Shown here: piece after piece, positions 33,487-42,484 of the stretch
How the letters are laid out: every line of letters begins with the position of its first letter
Position numbering within the stretch: the first letter of the stretch is position 1
Origin: Ruegeria sp. ANG-R
Lineage (GTDB): Bacteria; Pseudomonadota; Alphaproteobacteria; Rhodobacterales; Rhodobacteraceae
Length of the DNA: 64,000 bases
Assembly: GCF_000813985.1 (NCBI RefSeq)
Contig: NZ_JWLJ01000001.1
Span: forward strand, 1,476,453-1,540,452
Direction: 5' to 3'
Position numbers and translations under genes: made by a program
Notes under the pieces: generated by a model
Told to the model about the DNA's origin: nothing
Databases searched by the model: none
The model's input: the letters and a program-made list of their open reading frames with translations, nothing else

Positions 33487-34795
33487 CCCCCCGGGATTAC
33501 TGATTTCCGCACCGTCATCGGGCACGGGCAAAACCACGGTCATGCTGGGGTTGCTCCGGGCGCTGGCCGAGGACGGATTGACCGTGCAGCCGTTCAAAAG
33601 CGGGCCGGACTACATCGACCCGGCGTTTCACCGGGCTGCGGCGGGCCGTGCGTCGTTCAATCTGGATAGCTGGGCGATGGGAGAGCCGCTGCTCAGCGCG
33701 ATCTCAGAGCAGGCGACGGGCGCGGACATTGTCGTGGCCGAGGGATCGATGGGTCTGTTTGATGGCGTCGCCAAACCCGGAGAGCTGGGACATGGATCGA
33801 GCGCTGAAACGGCGCTGCGCATGGGATGGCCGGTCGTGCTGGTTCTGGATGTCGGCGGACAGGCGCAATCGGCGGCGGCGACCGCGCTTGGATTCCGGAT
33901 GTACAATCCCGATCTGCCTTTTGCCGGTGTCATCCTGAACCGCTGCGCAAGCCCCCGCCACGAACGGCTGACCCGGCTGGGTATGGAGCGCGCCGGGCTA
34001 CCTGTTCTGGGAGTGTTGCCGCGTCGGGGCGATCTAACGTTACCCGAGCGGCATCTGGGTCTGATACAGGCGGTTGAACATCCTGATCTGGAAAGTGCGA
34101 TTGCCGGATACGCCGCGTTTCTGCGTGAACATGTTGATCTGGATGCGATCAAAAGGGCGGCCTCCTCAGGCCCTGATGGGCCATCGTCAGCCGCGCTGCC
34201 GCGACCTCCGGCGCAACGGATCGCGCTGGCCCGGGACGCAGCGTTTTCGTTCACCTATCCGCACCTTCTGGAAGGTTGGCGCAGGGCGGGTGCGGAGATT
34301 CTGCCATTTTCTCCTCTGGCCAACGAGGCACCTGCCGAAGATGCCGATCTGGTCTGGCTGCCGGGAGGATACCCGGAACTGCACGCCGGCCCCCTGGCAG
34401 CAGCAGACAGCTTTCTGACCGGGCTGCGAAAGCACGCTGAAACCCGGCCCGTGCATGGCGAATGCGGAGGGTACATGACTTTAGGGGAAGTTCTGATCGA
34501 CAAAGACGGCACCCCGCATCAGATGGCAGGTTTGCTGGGCTTGCGGACGTCTTATCAGAAGCGCAAGTTCAACCTTGGGTATCGCAAGGCTGAGCTGCTG
34601 GCCCCGATGCCGGGGTTTGCAAAGGGCACCGCCTTGCGAGGGCATGAGTTTCACTATTCCTCGATTATCGAGCAACCAGACGCGCCGCTGGCCCGCGTAT
34701 TCGATGCAGAAGGCGCCGAGGGCCCGCAGACCGGATCACAGCGCGGCAATGTCACCGGCACGTTCTTTCACCTGATCGCAGAGGCAACGGCATGA
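33479..34795 (+). CDS. cobB: Hydrogenobyrinic acid a,c-diamide synthase (glutamine-hydrolysing)
   Basis: 438 residues. Amidates the a and c side chains of hydrogenobyrinic acid. The P-loop is [19 protein letters not shown] near residue 10, followed by [16 protein letters not shown] near 35, [11 protein letters not shown] near 83 and the glutaminase nucleophile Cys in [14 protein letters not shown] near 327. Start at 33479 is chosen from the eight-base overlap with cobM; the upstream extension is inside cobM. Its product is the substrate of CobNST. Confidence 0.96.
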   Translation: MTNPPGLLISAPSSGTGKTTVMLGLLRALAEDGLTVQPFKSGPDYIDPAFHRAAAGRASFNLDSWAMGEPLLSAISEQATGADIVVAEGSMGLFDGVAKPGELGHGSSAETALRMGWPVVLVLDVGGQAQSAAATALGFRMYNPDLPFAGVILNRCASPRHERLTRLGMERAGLPVLGVLPRRGDLTLPERHLGLIQAVEHPDLESAIAGYAAFLREHVDLDAIKRAASSGPDGPSSAALPRPPAQRIALARDAAFSFTYPHLLEGWRRAGAEILPFSPLANEAPAEDADLVWLPGGYPELHAGPLAAADSFLTGLRKHAETRPVHGECGGYMTLGEVLIDKDGTPHQMAGLLGLRTSYQKRKFNLGYRKAELLAPMPGFAKGTALRGHEFHYSSIIEQPDAPLARVFDAEGAEGPQTGSQRGNVTGTFFHLIAEATA

Positions 34796-35520
34796 CCGGG
34801 TTTGTATCCTTCATTGGCTCAGGCCCGGGTGATCCCGAGCTGCTGACGCTCAAGGCCGTAGACCGGATGCAGAAAGCAGATGCGGTACTGTTTGATGATC
34901 TCAGCAGCGGACCGATCCTGACCCATGCACGTGACGACGCTGATCTGGTTGGCGTGGGCAAACGCGCTGGTCGCCCCTCACCCAAACAGGATCATGTCAG
35001 CCGGCTGTTGGTGGAATATGCCCAGACCGGCCAGCATGTCGTGCGGCTGAAATCCGGTGATGGCGGTCTGTTCGGGCGCCTCGAAGAAGAGTTGGTTGCT
35101 CTACGGGCTGCCGGTATCGAATACGAAATCATTCCCGGCATTCCATCGGCCATAGCCGCCGCAGCGGCCGCTGGCATCCCTCTGACCCGGCGCCTGACTG
35201 CGCGCCGTGTTCAATTCGTCACCGGCCATGACGTAAGCGGCAAGTTACCGACCGACCTGAACCTGTCGGCCCTAGCAGATGCGGGCGCAACGACAGTGGT
35301 GTTCATGGGCAAGCGCACGTTTCCGTCACTGGTTGACGCTTTGCACACGCATGGCCTTCCCCTGGACACACCAGCGTTGATGGCCGAGTCGGTGTCGACG
35401 CCCGATCAGGAGCTGCATCGCTCGACCATCGGGGAGCTGTCAGAGAAGCTGCGCTCTGAGATCGGGACGGCCCCGGCGTTGATTCTGTACGGGCCGTTGG
35501 CGGAGTTCGATAATGATTGA
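34792..35520 (+). CDS. cobA: Uroporphyrinogen-III C-methyltransferase
   Basis: 242 residues. Methylates uroporphyrinogen III at C-2 and C-7 to precorrin-2, the entry step of the pathway. FIGSGPGDPELLTLKAVDRM at the N-terminus, VGVGKRAGRPSPKQDHVSRLL near residue 55 (compare the VGKR motif) and TALTRRLTAR-like PLTRRLTARRVQFVTGH near 125 are SUMT features. The usual LKGGDPFvFGRG motif reads LKSGDGGLFGRLEEE here, a notable variation. Four-base overlap with cobB, eight-base overlap with cobF. Confidence 0.88.
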   Translation: MTGFVSFIGSGPGDPELLTLKAVDRMQKADAVLFDDLSSGPILTHARDDADLVGVGKRAGRPSPKQDHVSRLLVEYAQTGQHVVRLKSGDGGLFGRLEEELVALRAAGIEYEIIPGIPSAIAAAAAAGIPLTRRLTARRVQFVTGHDVSGKLPTDLNLSALADAGATTVVFMGKRTFPSLVDALHTHGLPLDTPALMAESVSTPDQELHRSTIGELSEKLRSEIGTAPALILYGPLAEFDND

Positions 35521-36256
35521 TCTGACACTGATCGGGATAGGCACAGGCAACCCCGATCACCTGACCTTTCAGGGCGCGCAGGCGATCAGGGCGGCGGACC
35601 TGATCCTGATTCCGCGCAAGGGAGAAAACAAGGCTGACTTGGCGGGGTTGCGTGAAGACATCATCGCGCAGGTCACCGAGACCCCTCCACAAATCGCGTA
35701 TTTCGACATCCCCAAACGCCGGGCTGATGATGGCTATCTGCGGGGTGTTGATGAGTGGCACGACGCCATCGCCCTGCACTGGCAAGAGGCGATTTCAGCC
35801 CACCCTGACGCGCAGAAGGTGGCGCTGCTGATCTGGGGCGACCCTTCGCTTTATGACAGCTCGCTTCGGATCGCAGCACGTCTGCACCCGCAACCGAATG
35901 TCCGGGTGATACCGGGCATCACCGCACTGCAGGCGTTGACTGCGGCTCATGCTATTCCGATCAATGATCTGGGTGCCCCTTATGTCGTGACCACCGGACG
36001 CCGCATCCGCGAGGAGGGCTGGCCTGATGCAGCTTCGAAAGTAGCTGTCATGCTGGATGGAGAGTGCTCGTTTCAGAACCTCGAGATGACGGGTTACGAC
36101 ATCTGGTGGGGAGCCTATGTGGGCATGAAAGAGGAGATCCTGATCAAAGGACCTCTGGTGGATGTGGCGCAGGATATTCTCGAAACCCGTGCTCGGGCCC
36201 GCTCTGACCATGGCTGGATCATGGATATCTATTTGCTGAAAAAGCGTGATGCGTGA
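35513..36256 (+). CDS. cobF: Precorrin-6A synthase (deacetylating)
   Basis: 247-residue tetrapyrrole methylase that methylates C-1 and releases acetate from the contracted ring. LIGIGTGNPDHLTFQGAQAI, RAADLILIPRKGENKADLAGLR near residue 22 and LLIWGDPSLYDSSLRIA near 103, then VIPGITALQALTAAHAIPIND near 130, are diagnostic for CobF and distinguish it from CobI. Last gene of the operon; 91 bases of non-coding DNA follow. Confidence 0.96.
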   Translation: MIDLTLIGIGTGNPDHLTFQGAQAIRAADLILIPRKGENKADLAGLREDIIAQVTETPPQIAYFDIPKRRADDGYLRGVDEWHDAIALHWQEAISAHPDAQKVALLIWGDPSLYDSSLRIAARLHPQPNVRVIPGITALQALTAAHAIPINDLGAPYVVTTGRRIREEGWPDAASKVAVMLDGECSFQNLEMTGYDIWWGAYVGMKEEILIKGPLVDVAQDILETRARARSDHGWIMDIYLLKKRDA

Positions 36257-36347
36257 CCCTGCAAGTCTGCGCCCAAGCACAAGATTGTGAGCCCGGTTTC
36301 AACGCTTTTCTGCCATCTATTTCCCATCCGACATGGAAGGGAAGAAC

Positions 36348-36812
36348 ATGAAAGCGTTCTGGGCTGCGATCTGCCTGCTGGCCATGCCCGCATGGGCCGA
36401 CGGTATCGAATCGCTCTCTGGCTGGGCGGTTTACCCCAGCGACAAGGGCTTTGAGAACCTCGTGGATGACACAAAGGCGGCGGTGAAGGAAAACGGCCTG
36501 ATCGTAGTGACGCAGGCTGGGCCGACCAAAGCCGCCGCCGCGAGAGGTATTACCATTCCGGGCAACCGGGTGATCGGCGTATTCAACAACGACTACGCCG
36601 TGCGCGTGCTTGAGACCTCGACCAATGCGATGATCGAAGCACCCATCCGGTTTTACGTGACCGAGGATGCGGATGGCAGCGCAACGCTGTCCTACAAGAC
36701 CCCAAGCTTTGTCTTTGCGCCATACGCGGATGAAGGTGGAGAGCCGCTGCGTGAGATTGCCGCCGAATTGGACGCAACGTTCGAGATCATAGCGGAAAAC
36801 GCCGTCAAATAG
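36348..36812 (+). CDS. Secreted DUF302 domain protein
   Basis: 154 residues with a signal peptide (MKAFWAAICLLAMPAWADGI, cleavage after AWA). The mature part is a single DUF302 domain: a YPSDKGFENLVDDTKAAV helix, the VTQAGPTKAAAARG region, PGNRVIGVFNN and EAPIRFYVTED. DUF302 proteins are periplasmic or cytoplasmic and of unclear function. Start at 36348 has GGAAGG upstream; an in-frame ATG five codons earlier would break the signal peptide. Single gene between cobF and the ThDP enzyme. Confidence 0.82.
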   Translation: MKAFWAAICLLAMPAWADGIESLSGWAVYPSDKGFENLVDDTKAAVKENGLIVVTQAGPTKAAAARGITIPGNRVIGVFNNDYAVRVLETSTNAMIEAPIRFYVTEDADGSATLSYKTPSFVFAPYADEGGEPLREIAAELDATFEIIAENAVK

Positions 36813-36890
36813 TCACACTGACGTGAACCTGCTTGCGTCCGCGCCTGTCCTCCGCAATCTGCTGCAAGAGTAATTGCCGGAGCTTGATTA

Positions 36891-38510
36891 ATGCAGGACC
36901 TTCCCCCCCGCACCGCAGACTTGTTGGCCGAACGGTTGTATGAGGCCGGATGCCGCCACGCATTCGGTATGCCCGGCGGCGAGGTTCTGACGCTGGTGGA
37001 CGCGCTGGAACGCGCTGGCATCACCTTTCACCTAACCAAACACGAAAACGCTGCCGGTTTCATGGCCGAAGCCGTGCACCACCGCGATGGCGCCCCCGCG
37101 ATCCTGGTGGCCACGCTAGGCCCCGGTGCAATGAACGGGATTAATGTGGTCGCAAACGCCTTGCAGGACCGGGTGCCGATGATCGTGCTGACCGGCTGCG
37201 TCGATGCGGATGAGGCATTAACTTACACCCATCAGGTGATGGATCATGCTCAGGTCTACCGCTCGATCACCAAGGGCACCTTCATGCTGACCGCCAACGG
37301 GGCGGATATCATCGCCGACAAGGCGGTATCGCTGGCCAACCAACCCCGGTCCGGTCCGGTCCACATTGACGTGCCGATCTCGGTCGCTGACACCCGCGTA
37401 CCGAACGTAAAACGCCGCAGGCTGATGAAACCTGCTGCTGTTGGACCCGAAGGGGAGTGTCTGGAAAAGGCACGCCGCTGGGTGGCCGAAGCCGAACGCC
37501 CCGTCGCGATCGTCGGTCTTGACGTTCTGTATGACGACTCGCGCTGCGTCGTGCGTGCTTTCCTCGAACATTTCGGCATTCCTTTCGTGACCACCTACAA
37601 GGCCAAGGGCGTGGTGTCCGAGGATCATCCGCTGTGTCTGGGCGGCGCGGGGCTTTCGCCACTGGCCGATAAACACCTAGTGCCATTGGTCGAGCAAGCC
37701 GATCTGGTGTTGTGTCTTGGCTATGACCCTATCGAGATGCGCCCCGGCTGGCGCGAGATCTGGGACCCGGACAACAAGCGCGTCATCGACATTTCAGCCG
37801 TTGCCAACGATCACTACATGCATCAGGCCGGGCTCAATCTGGTCGCAGATACGGGCGCGACACTCGAGGCAATCGCCAAAGGCAACCCGGCGCGCAGGAC
37901 ATGGCCGGGCGGAGAGCCGGATCAGGTCAGGGCGGCGTTAGCGGAAGCCTTCCCGCGTGAGGATGATTGGGGGCCCGCAGCCGTCATCGCGGAAACACGC
38001 GCGATCTTGCCTCCTGAAACGCTGGCCACTGCTGACAGTGGCGCGCATCGCATTTTGCTCAGCCAGATGTGGCAGTGCACCGAAGAGCGCGGGCTGATTC
38101 AATCATCGGCGCTTTGCACCATGGGATGCGCGGTTCCGATGGCGATCGGGTTGAAACTGGCCGAGCCGGATCGACCTGTCATCAGTTTCTCAGGCGATGC
38201 CGGGTTCCTTATGGTTGCCGGAGAGCTGTCGACCGCAGCCGAAATGGGCGGCAATCCGATCTTCCTGGTCTTTGTCGATGCCAGCCTTGCGCTGATCGAA
38301 CTGAAACAGCGCCAGCGTCAGATGGGCAATCGCGGTGTCGATTTCGATCGCCACGACTTCGCCGCCATGGGTCGCGCTTTCGGCGGATACGGTCATACTG
38401 TACGCAACCGCGGCGAATTGCGGGCCGCTCTCAATGAAGCGTTGAAAGCCGACAAGTTCACTGTCATTGCTGCGGAAATCGACCGTGGAGGATATGATGG
38501 CCGCATCTGA
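36891..38510 (+). CDS. ThDP-dependent enzyme of the acetolactate synthase family
   Basis: 539 residues with three ThDP-enzyme domains: the Pyr domain (HAFGMPGGEVLTLVDALE, catalytic Glu in LTKHENAAGFMAEA near residue 51, ATLGPGAMNGINVVANAL), the central domain (about 190-330), and the PP domain (SFSGDAGFLMVAGELSTAAE near 430). In the PP motif the usual second Asn-rich element is replaced by VDASLALIELKQRQRQ. Translationally coupled (14-base overlap) with a CoA-transferase, an arrangement also seen for oxalyl-CoA decarboxylase/formyl-CoA transferase pairs. The substrate is not clear; not the housekeeping IlvB by context. Confidence 0.85.
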   Translation: MQDLPPRTADLLAERLYEAGCRHAFGMPGGEVLTLVDALERAGITFHLTKHENAAGFMAEAVHHRDGAPAILVATLGPGAMNGINVVANALQDRVPMIVLTGCVDADEALTYTHQVMDHAQVYRSITKGTFMLTANGADIIADKAVSLANQPRSGPVHIDVPISVADTRVPNVKRRRLMKPAAVGPEGECLEKARRWVAEAERPVAIVGLDVLYDDSRCVVRAFLEHFGIPFVTTYKAKGVVSEDHPLCLGGAGLSPLADKHLVPLVEQADLVLCLGYDPIEMRPGWREIWDPDNKRVIDISAVANDHYMHQAGLNLVADTGATLEAIAKGNPARRTWPGGEPDQVRAALAEAFPREDDWGPAAVIAETRAILPPETLATADSGAHRILLSQMWQCTEERGLIQSSALCTMGCAVPMAIGLKLAEPDRPVISFSGDAGFLMVAGELSTAAEMGGNPIFLVFVDASLALIELKQRQRQMGNRGVDFDRHDFAAMGRAFGGYGHTVRNRGELRAALNEALKADKFTVIAAEIDRGGYDGRI

Positions 38511-39681
38511 AGGACCACTGAAAGGTGTCAAGGTACTGGACCTGTCACGCATTCTGGCCGGACCCACCTGCACGCAGCTATTGGGCGATCTGGGCGCAAG
38601 TGTCATCAAGATCGAAAACCCGGCGACCGGAGGCGACGATACGCGGCAATGGGGTCCTCCATATGTTGAGGACGCGGAAGGCAACCGCTCGGACCTGAGC
38701 GCCTATTTCATGTCATCCAACCGAAATAAGAAATCGGTCGCTCTTGATATTGCGTCACCCGAAGGACAGGCGGAAGTTCGGCGGCTGGCGTCCCATGCGG
38801 ATATCCTGATCGAGAATTTCAAGCCCGGGGGCCTGGCGAAATACGGGCTCGACTACGCCACATTGTCCAGAGAGCTCCCCAGTCTCGTTTATTGTTCCAT
38901 CTCGGGCTACGGACAGACCGGCCCCAACGCGTCAAAGCCGGGATATGACCTTATGGCACAGGGCTATGGCGGGATCATGTCGCTGACCGGCGATCCCGAA
39001 GGTACGCCGATGAAAGTGGGTGTCGGGATCGCTGACGTGATGTGTGGCATGTATGCTTGCGTCGGTATTCTGGCGGCTCTGCGCCACCGCGACCTGACTG
39101 GCGAAGGTCAGCAAATCGACCTCGCCTTGGTGGACTCTCAGGTCGCCTGGCTGATCAATGAAGGCGTGAACTATCTGACCTCGGGCAATGTACCTCAACG
39201 GCGTGGCAATGGGCATCCCAACATTGTTCCGTATGAGGTCTATGCAACACGCGACGGGCACGTGATTCTAGCGGTCGGAAACGATAGCCAGTTCAGAAGA
39301 TTCTGCGGCTTCATCGAAAAACCGGAGCTCTCCGATGACCCCCGGTTTTCTACCAACCCGGCCCGTCTTGAAAGCCGGGATGCGCTGAATGCCGTTCTTC
39401 GCCCAGCGCTTAAGGCGCTGGATACCGATGAGGTGATCGCGGGGCTGGAAAGCCTGAAAGTCCCGGTTGGCCCGGTACGAACGCTTGATCAGGTTTTTGC
39501 TTCTGATCAGGTGGCCGCCCGGCAGATGCAGATTACCATGCAGGCCGCACCTGGTAAGGTTCAACTGATCGGGAATCCCCTGAATCTGTCACGCACGCCT
39601 GTAACATATCGCAGTGCACCTCCGGCCTGCGGGGCTGACACACAGGCCGTTCTGAACGCGGAAAACCCCTTCGAAGATTGA
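38497..39681 (+). CDS. Class III CoA-transferase (CaiB/BaiF family)
   Basis: 394 residues. LKGVKVLDLSRILAGPTCTQ at the N-terminus, LGDLGASVIKIENPATGGDD with the catalytic Asp region, ADILIENFKPGGLAKYGLDY near residue 107 and YCSISGYGQTGPNASKPGYD near 137 are class III signatures. Start at 38497 chosen for GGAGG five bases upstream. The family transfers CoA between carboxylic acids (formyl-, succinyl-, carnitinyl-CoA and others); the acceptor cannot be told here. It overlaps the ThDP enzyme gene, so the two probably act on one pathway. Confidence 0.92.
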   Translation: MAASEGPLKGVKVLDLSRILAGPTCTQLLGDLGASVIKIENPATGGDDTRQWGPPYVEDAEGNRSDLSAYFMSSNRNKKSVALDIASPEGQAEVRRLASHADILIENFKPGGLAKYGLDYATLSRELPSLVYCSISGYGQTGPNASKPGYDLMAQGYGGIMSLTGDPEGTPMKVGVGIADVMCGMYACVGILAALRHRDLTGEGQQIDLALVDSQVAWLINEGVNYLTSGNVPQRRGNGHPNIVPYEVYATRDGHVILAVGNDSQFRRFCGFIEKPELSDDPRFSTNPARLESRDALNAVLRPALKALDTDEVIAGLESLKVPVGPVRTLDQVFASDQVAARQMQITMQAAPGKVQLIGNPLNLSRTPVTYRSAPPACGADTQAVLNAENPFED

Positions 39682-39861
39682 AACACTCTGCGCGTTTAGG
39701 CGGCAAGTTGCTGAAACATGCCCTTGAATCGGCGGTTTTTTTCGCGTTTTCCACACACGCACTTTCACCAATTCGAGAGCAGGGTCGATACTGTTACGAC
39801 CCGGCCACACACTCTGTTACATCGAACAATGTAGACTACCGAAATCAGATTGGACCCAAGC

Positions 39862-41232
39862 ATGAAACAAGACGTCTTTGGACAGATGAACACCCTGAGC
39901 CAGCCCGCAAGCGTCGAGGCGTGGGATGGTGTTCTCCTTGGGTTCATGGCGCACGCCGCTGTCACGCCGCAGCATCTGGGTAAGGTGTTAGAGCTTGAGC
40001 CGGACTTTGCGCTGGGCCACGCGGTCAAGGGCCTGTTCATGGTTTTGCTGGGTCGGCGCGAGATGATCGCGGTCGCGGCCGATGCGCTGACTGCAGCCAA
40101 CGCAGCGATGGAGCGCCAACCGGTTTCCGCCCGGGAGCGGCTTTATGTCGAGGCGCTGGCATTTTACATGGCCGACCTGCCTTCGCAGGCCATACAGAAA
40201 TTCGAGGAGATTCTACGGGCGCATCCCACGGATACCCTGGCCATGAAACTCAGCCACGCGACCCGGTTCGTACTGGGCGATCCACAGGGTATGCGCCGGT
40301 CGATCGAGCGCGTGATGCCAGCCTACGAACCGGATCATGCGGGTCGCGGGTATCTGTTAGGGTGCCATTCATTCGCTCTGGAAGAAACGGGCGCATATGA
40401 GAAGGCAGAGATCGCGGGCCGTCAGGCGCTTTGGATGGTCTCGGACGACGCGTGGGGTTTGCACGCCGTTGCGCATGTGCACGAGATGACGGGCAACGCA
40501 CAGCTCGGCCTCGATTGGCTGGCCGGGCGCGAGGATGCCTGGGCGCATTGCAACAACTTCCGCTATCACGTCTGGTGGCACAAGGCACTGATGCATCTAG
40601 ATCTGGGCCAGATCGATCAGGTGATGGAGCTATACGACCAATATGTCCGCCAAGACAAAACCGACGATTACCGCGATATCTCGAATGCCACGTCGCTGCT
40701 GTCCCGGTTAGAACTTGAGGGTGTCGACGTCGGCAGCCGTTGGGAGGAACTGGCTGACCTCAGTGCCGCCCGGACCGAAGACGGCTGCCTGATTTTCGCC
40801 GACCTGCACTATCTCCTGGCACTGACCGGTGACAATCGGTCGGATGCCACCACCCAGATGCTGCAGCGCATCCAAAAAGACGCCCAGCGCAATCAGGGCG
40901 ATACGCCGATTCGCATGTCTGATCCCGGCGTTGCAGCCGCCAAGGGGCTTGAGGCGTTTGGAGAGGGGCTGTACGGCCAAGCCTTTGATTTCCTGTCAAA
41001 CGCGCGCGGCAGTATGCAACTGGCGGGTGGCAGTCACGCTCAGCGTGATGTATTCGAGCGCATCACTATTGATTCCGGCCTGCGCGCCGGTCGCCTGGAT
41101 GCTGTCGAGCGCATTCTGGATGATCGCCGCGCCAAGCGCGCTGGCGGTGAGGACAATTACGCTCTCGCCCGCCGCGCCCTGATCGAGGCCGCACGCGACA
41201 GCGGCGACGCGCAAAGCGTCCCCGCCGAATAA
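39862..41232 (+). CDS. TPR protein of the TTC38 type
   Basis: 456 residues, all-helical with tetratricopeptide-like repeats and no signal peptide. The central HAVAHVHEMTGNAQLGLDWL and the FRYHVWWHKALMHLDLGQID block are typical of TTC38-family proteins, which have no known enzymatic role. The ATG at 39862 is preferred over an upstream TTG in the same frame. It lies 35 bases before opgC and may be read in the same transcript, though the functional connection is unclear. Confidence 0.82.
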   Translation: MKQDVFGQMNTLSQPASVEAWDGVLLGFMAHAAVTPQHLGKVLELEPDFALGHAVKGLFMVLLGRREMIAVAADALTAANAAMERQPVSARERLYVEALAFYMADLPSQAIQKFEEILRAHPTDTLAMKLSHATRFVLGDPQGMRRSIERVMPAYEPDHAGRGYLLGCHSFALEETGAYEKAEIAGRQALWMVSDDAWGLHAVAHVHEMTGNAQLGLDWLAGREDAWAHCNNFRYHVWWHKALMHLDLGQIDQVMELYDQYVRQDKTDDYRDISNATSLLSRLELEGVDVGSRWEELADLSAARTEDGCLIFADLHYLLALTGDNRSDATTQMLQRIQKDAQRNQGDTPIRMSDPGVAAAKGLEAFGEGLYGQAFDFLSNARGSMQLAGGSHAQRDVFERITIDSGLRAGRLDAVERILDDRRAKRAGGEDNYALARRALIEAARDSGDAQSVPAE

Positions 41233-41266
41233 GAACAATAAAAAGACCAAGAAGGACAGAAACCGT

Positions 41267-42484
41267 ATGGCGACTGCATCGCCCGCTTCTGATTTTGCTC
41301 CGGTGGCTTCCTCGGTGGCCACCCCTACCCGCACGCGCGACCCACGGCTGGATTTTTATCGCGGCATCGCGATGTTCATCATTCTGATCGCCCATATTCC
41401 AAACGACCCCTGGGCTAAATGGATTCCCGCGCGGTTCGGGTTCTCGGACGCGACCGAGATTTTTGTGTTTTGCTCTGGCATGGCCTCGGCCATTGCCTTT
41501 GGCGGGGCCTTTATGCGCAGGGGCTGGTGGATGGGCACTGCACGCGTGAGCTTCCGCATCTGGCAGGTCTACTGGGCCCATATCTGTCTGTTCTTCTTCG
41601 TTGCCATGACCATGGCCGCGCTGGATCAGTCGGGGTTGTTTGAGAAAACGTATATCTCATCGCTGAACCTGCAGCATTTTTTCAACGACCCGGCGTCGCA
41701 GATCATAGGTCTGTTTACCCTGACTTATGTGCCGAACTACTTCGACATCCTGCCTATGTATCTGGTGGTTCTGGCGATGATGCCTCTGTTCATGGGGCTA
41801 TATCGCATCGGTTTCTGGGCGGTCGCGCTGGCCTCGGTCACGATCTGGCTGGTTGCGCAATTCGACTATTTTGACCTCCCTGCCGAACCCTGGTCCGAGC
41901 GTCAGTGGTTCTTCAATCCATTCGGCTGGCAGTTGCTGTTCTTCACCGGGTTCGCCTTCATGCGCGGCTGGATTCCGGCGCCTCCGGTCTCGAAAACCCT
42001 GATTTGGGCGGCGGCGCTGTTCCTGATCTTTTCGATGCCGTTTGGCTCGTGGAAAGTGTTCAGCTGGATCAATGCCGCAGCGCCCGATCTGGCCGATGAA
42101 ATCCGCAAGGTCTGGCCAGTGACCAAGGAATTCCGTGACAAAACTGACTTTGGCCTGTTCCGCTACCTGCATTTCCTGTCGCTGGCCTATCTCGGCTGGG
42201 TCGCCGCCGGAGAGCACGGGCATCGTCTGATCGCCACCGGCCATGGGGCCGCCGCCCGGGTCTGGCAACTCCTGCTGACCGTCATCACCAAGGTCGGGCA
42301 GCAATCGCTTGCGGTATTCGTATTTTCCATGGCGGCAGCGCGGCTTATCGGCGTCGGACTGGATCTGAGTGGGCGGGATGTTGCCAGTGTCTTTGTCGCT
42401 AACATGATTGGCTTTGCCATGATCATCGGCGTGGCTTATCTGGCCGCCTGGTTTAAGTCGCACCCCTGGAAGACAATGAAATGA
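41267..42484 (+). CDS. opgC: OpgC family membrane protein (osmoregulated periplasmic glucan modification)
   Basis: 405 residues with about ten membrane helices. It starts with a variable cytoplasmic segment, then RDPRLDFYRGIAMFIILIAHIP, the signature of the OpgC_C/acyltransferase-3-like group. OpgC-type proteins add substituents such as succinyl groups to periplasmic glucans. ATG has GAAGGA upstream. The gene overlaps opgG by four bases, making an opgC-opgG-opgH operon. Confidence 0.9.
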   Translation: MATASPASDFAPVASSVATPTRTRDPRLDFYRGIAMFIILIAHIPNDPWAKWIPARFGFSDATEIFVFCSGMASAIAFGGAFMRRGWWMGTARVSFRIWQVYWAHICLFFFVAMTMAALDQSGLFEKTYISSLNLQHFFNDPASQIIGLFTLTYVPNYFDILPMYLVVLAMMPLFMGLYRIGFWAVALASVTIWLVAQFDYFDLPAEPWSERQWFFNPFGWQLLFFTGFAFMRGWIPAPPVSKTLIWAAALFLIFSMPFGSWKVFSWINAAAPDLADEIRKVWPVTKEFRDKTDFGLFRYLHFLSLAYLGWVAAGEHGHRLIATGHGAAARVWQLLLTVITKVGQQSLAVFVFSMAAARLIGVGLDLSGRDVASVFVANMIGFAMIIGVAYLAAWFKSHPWKTMK

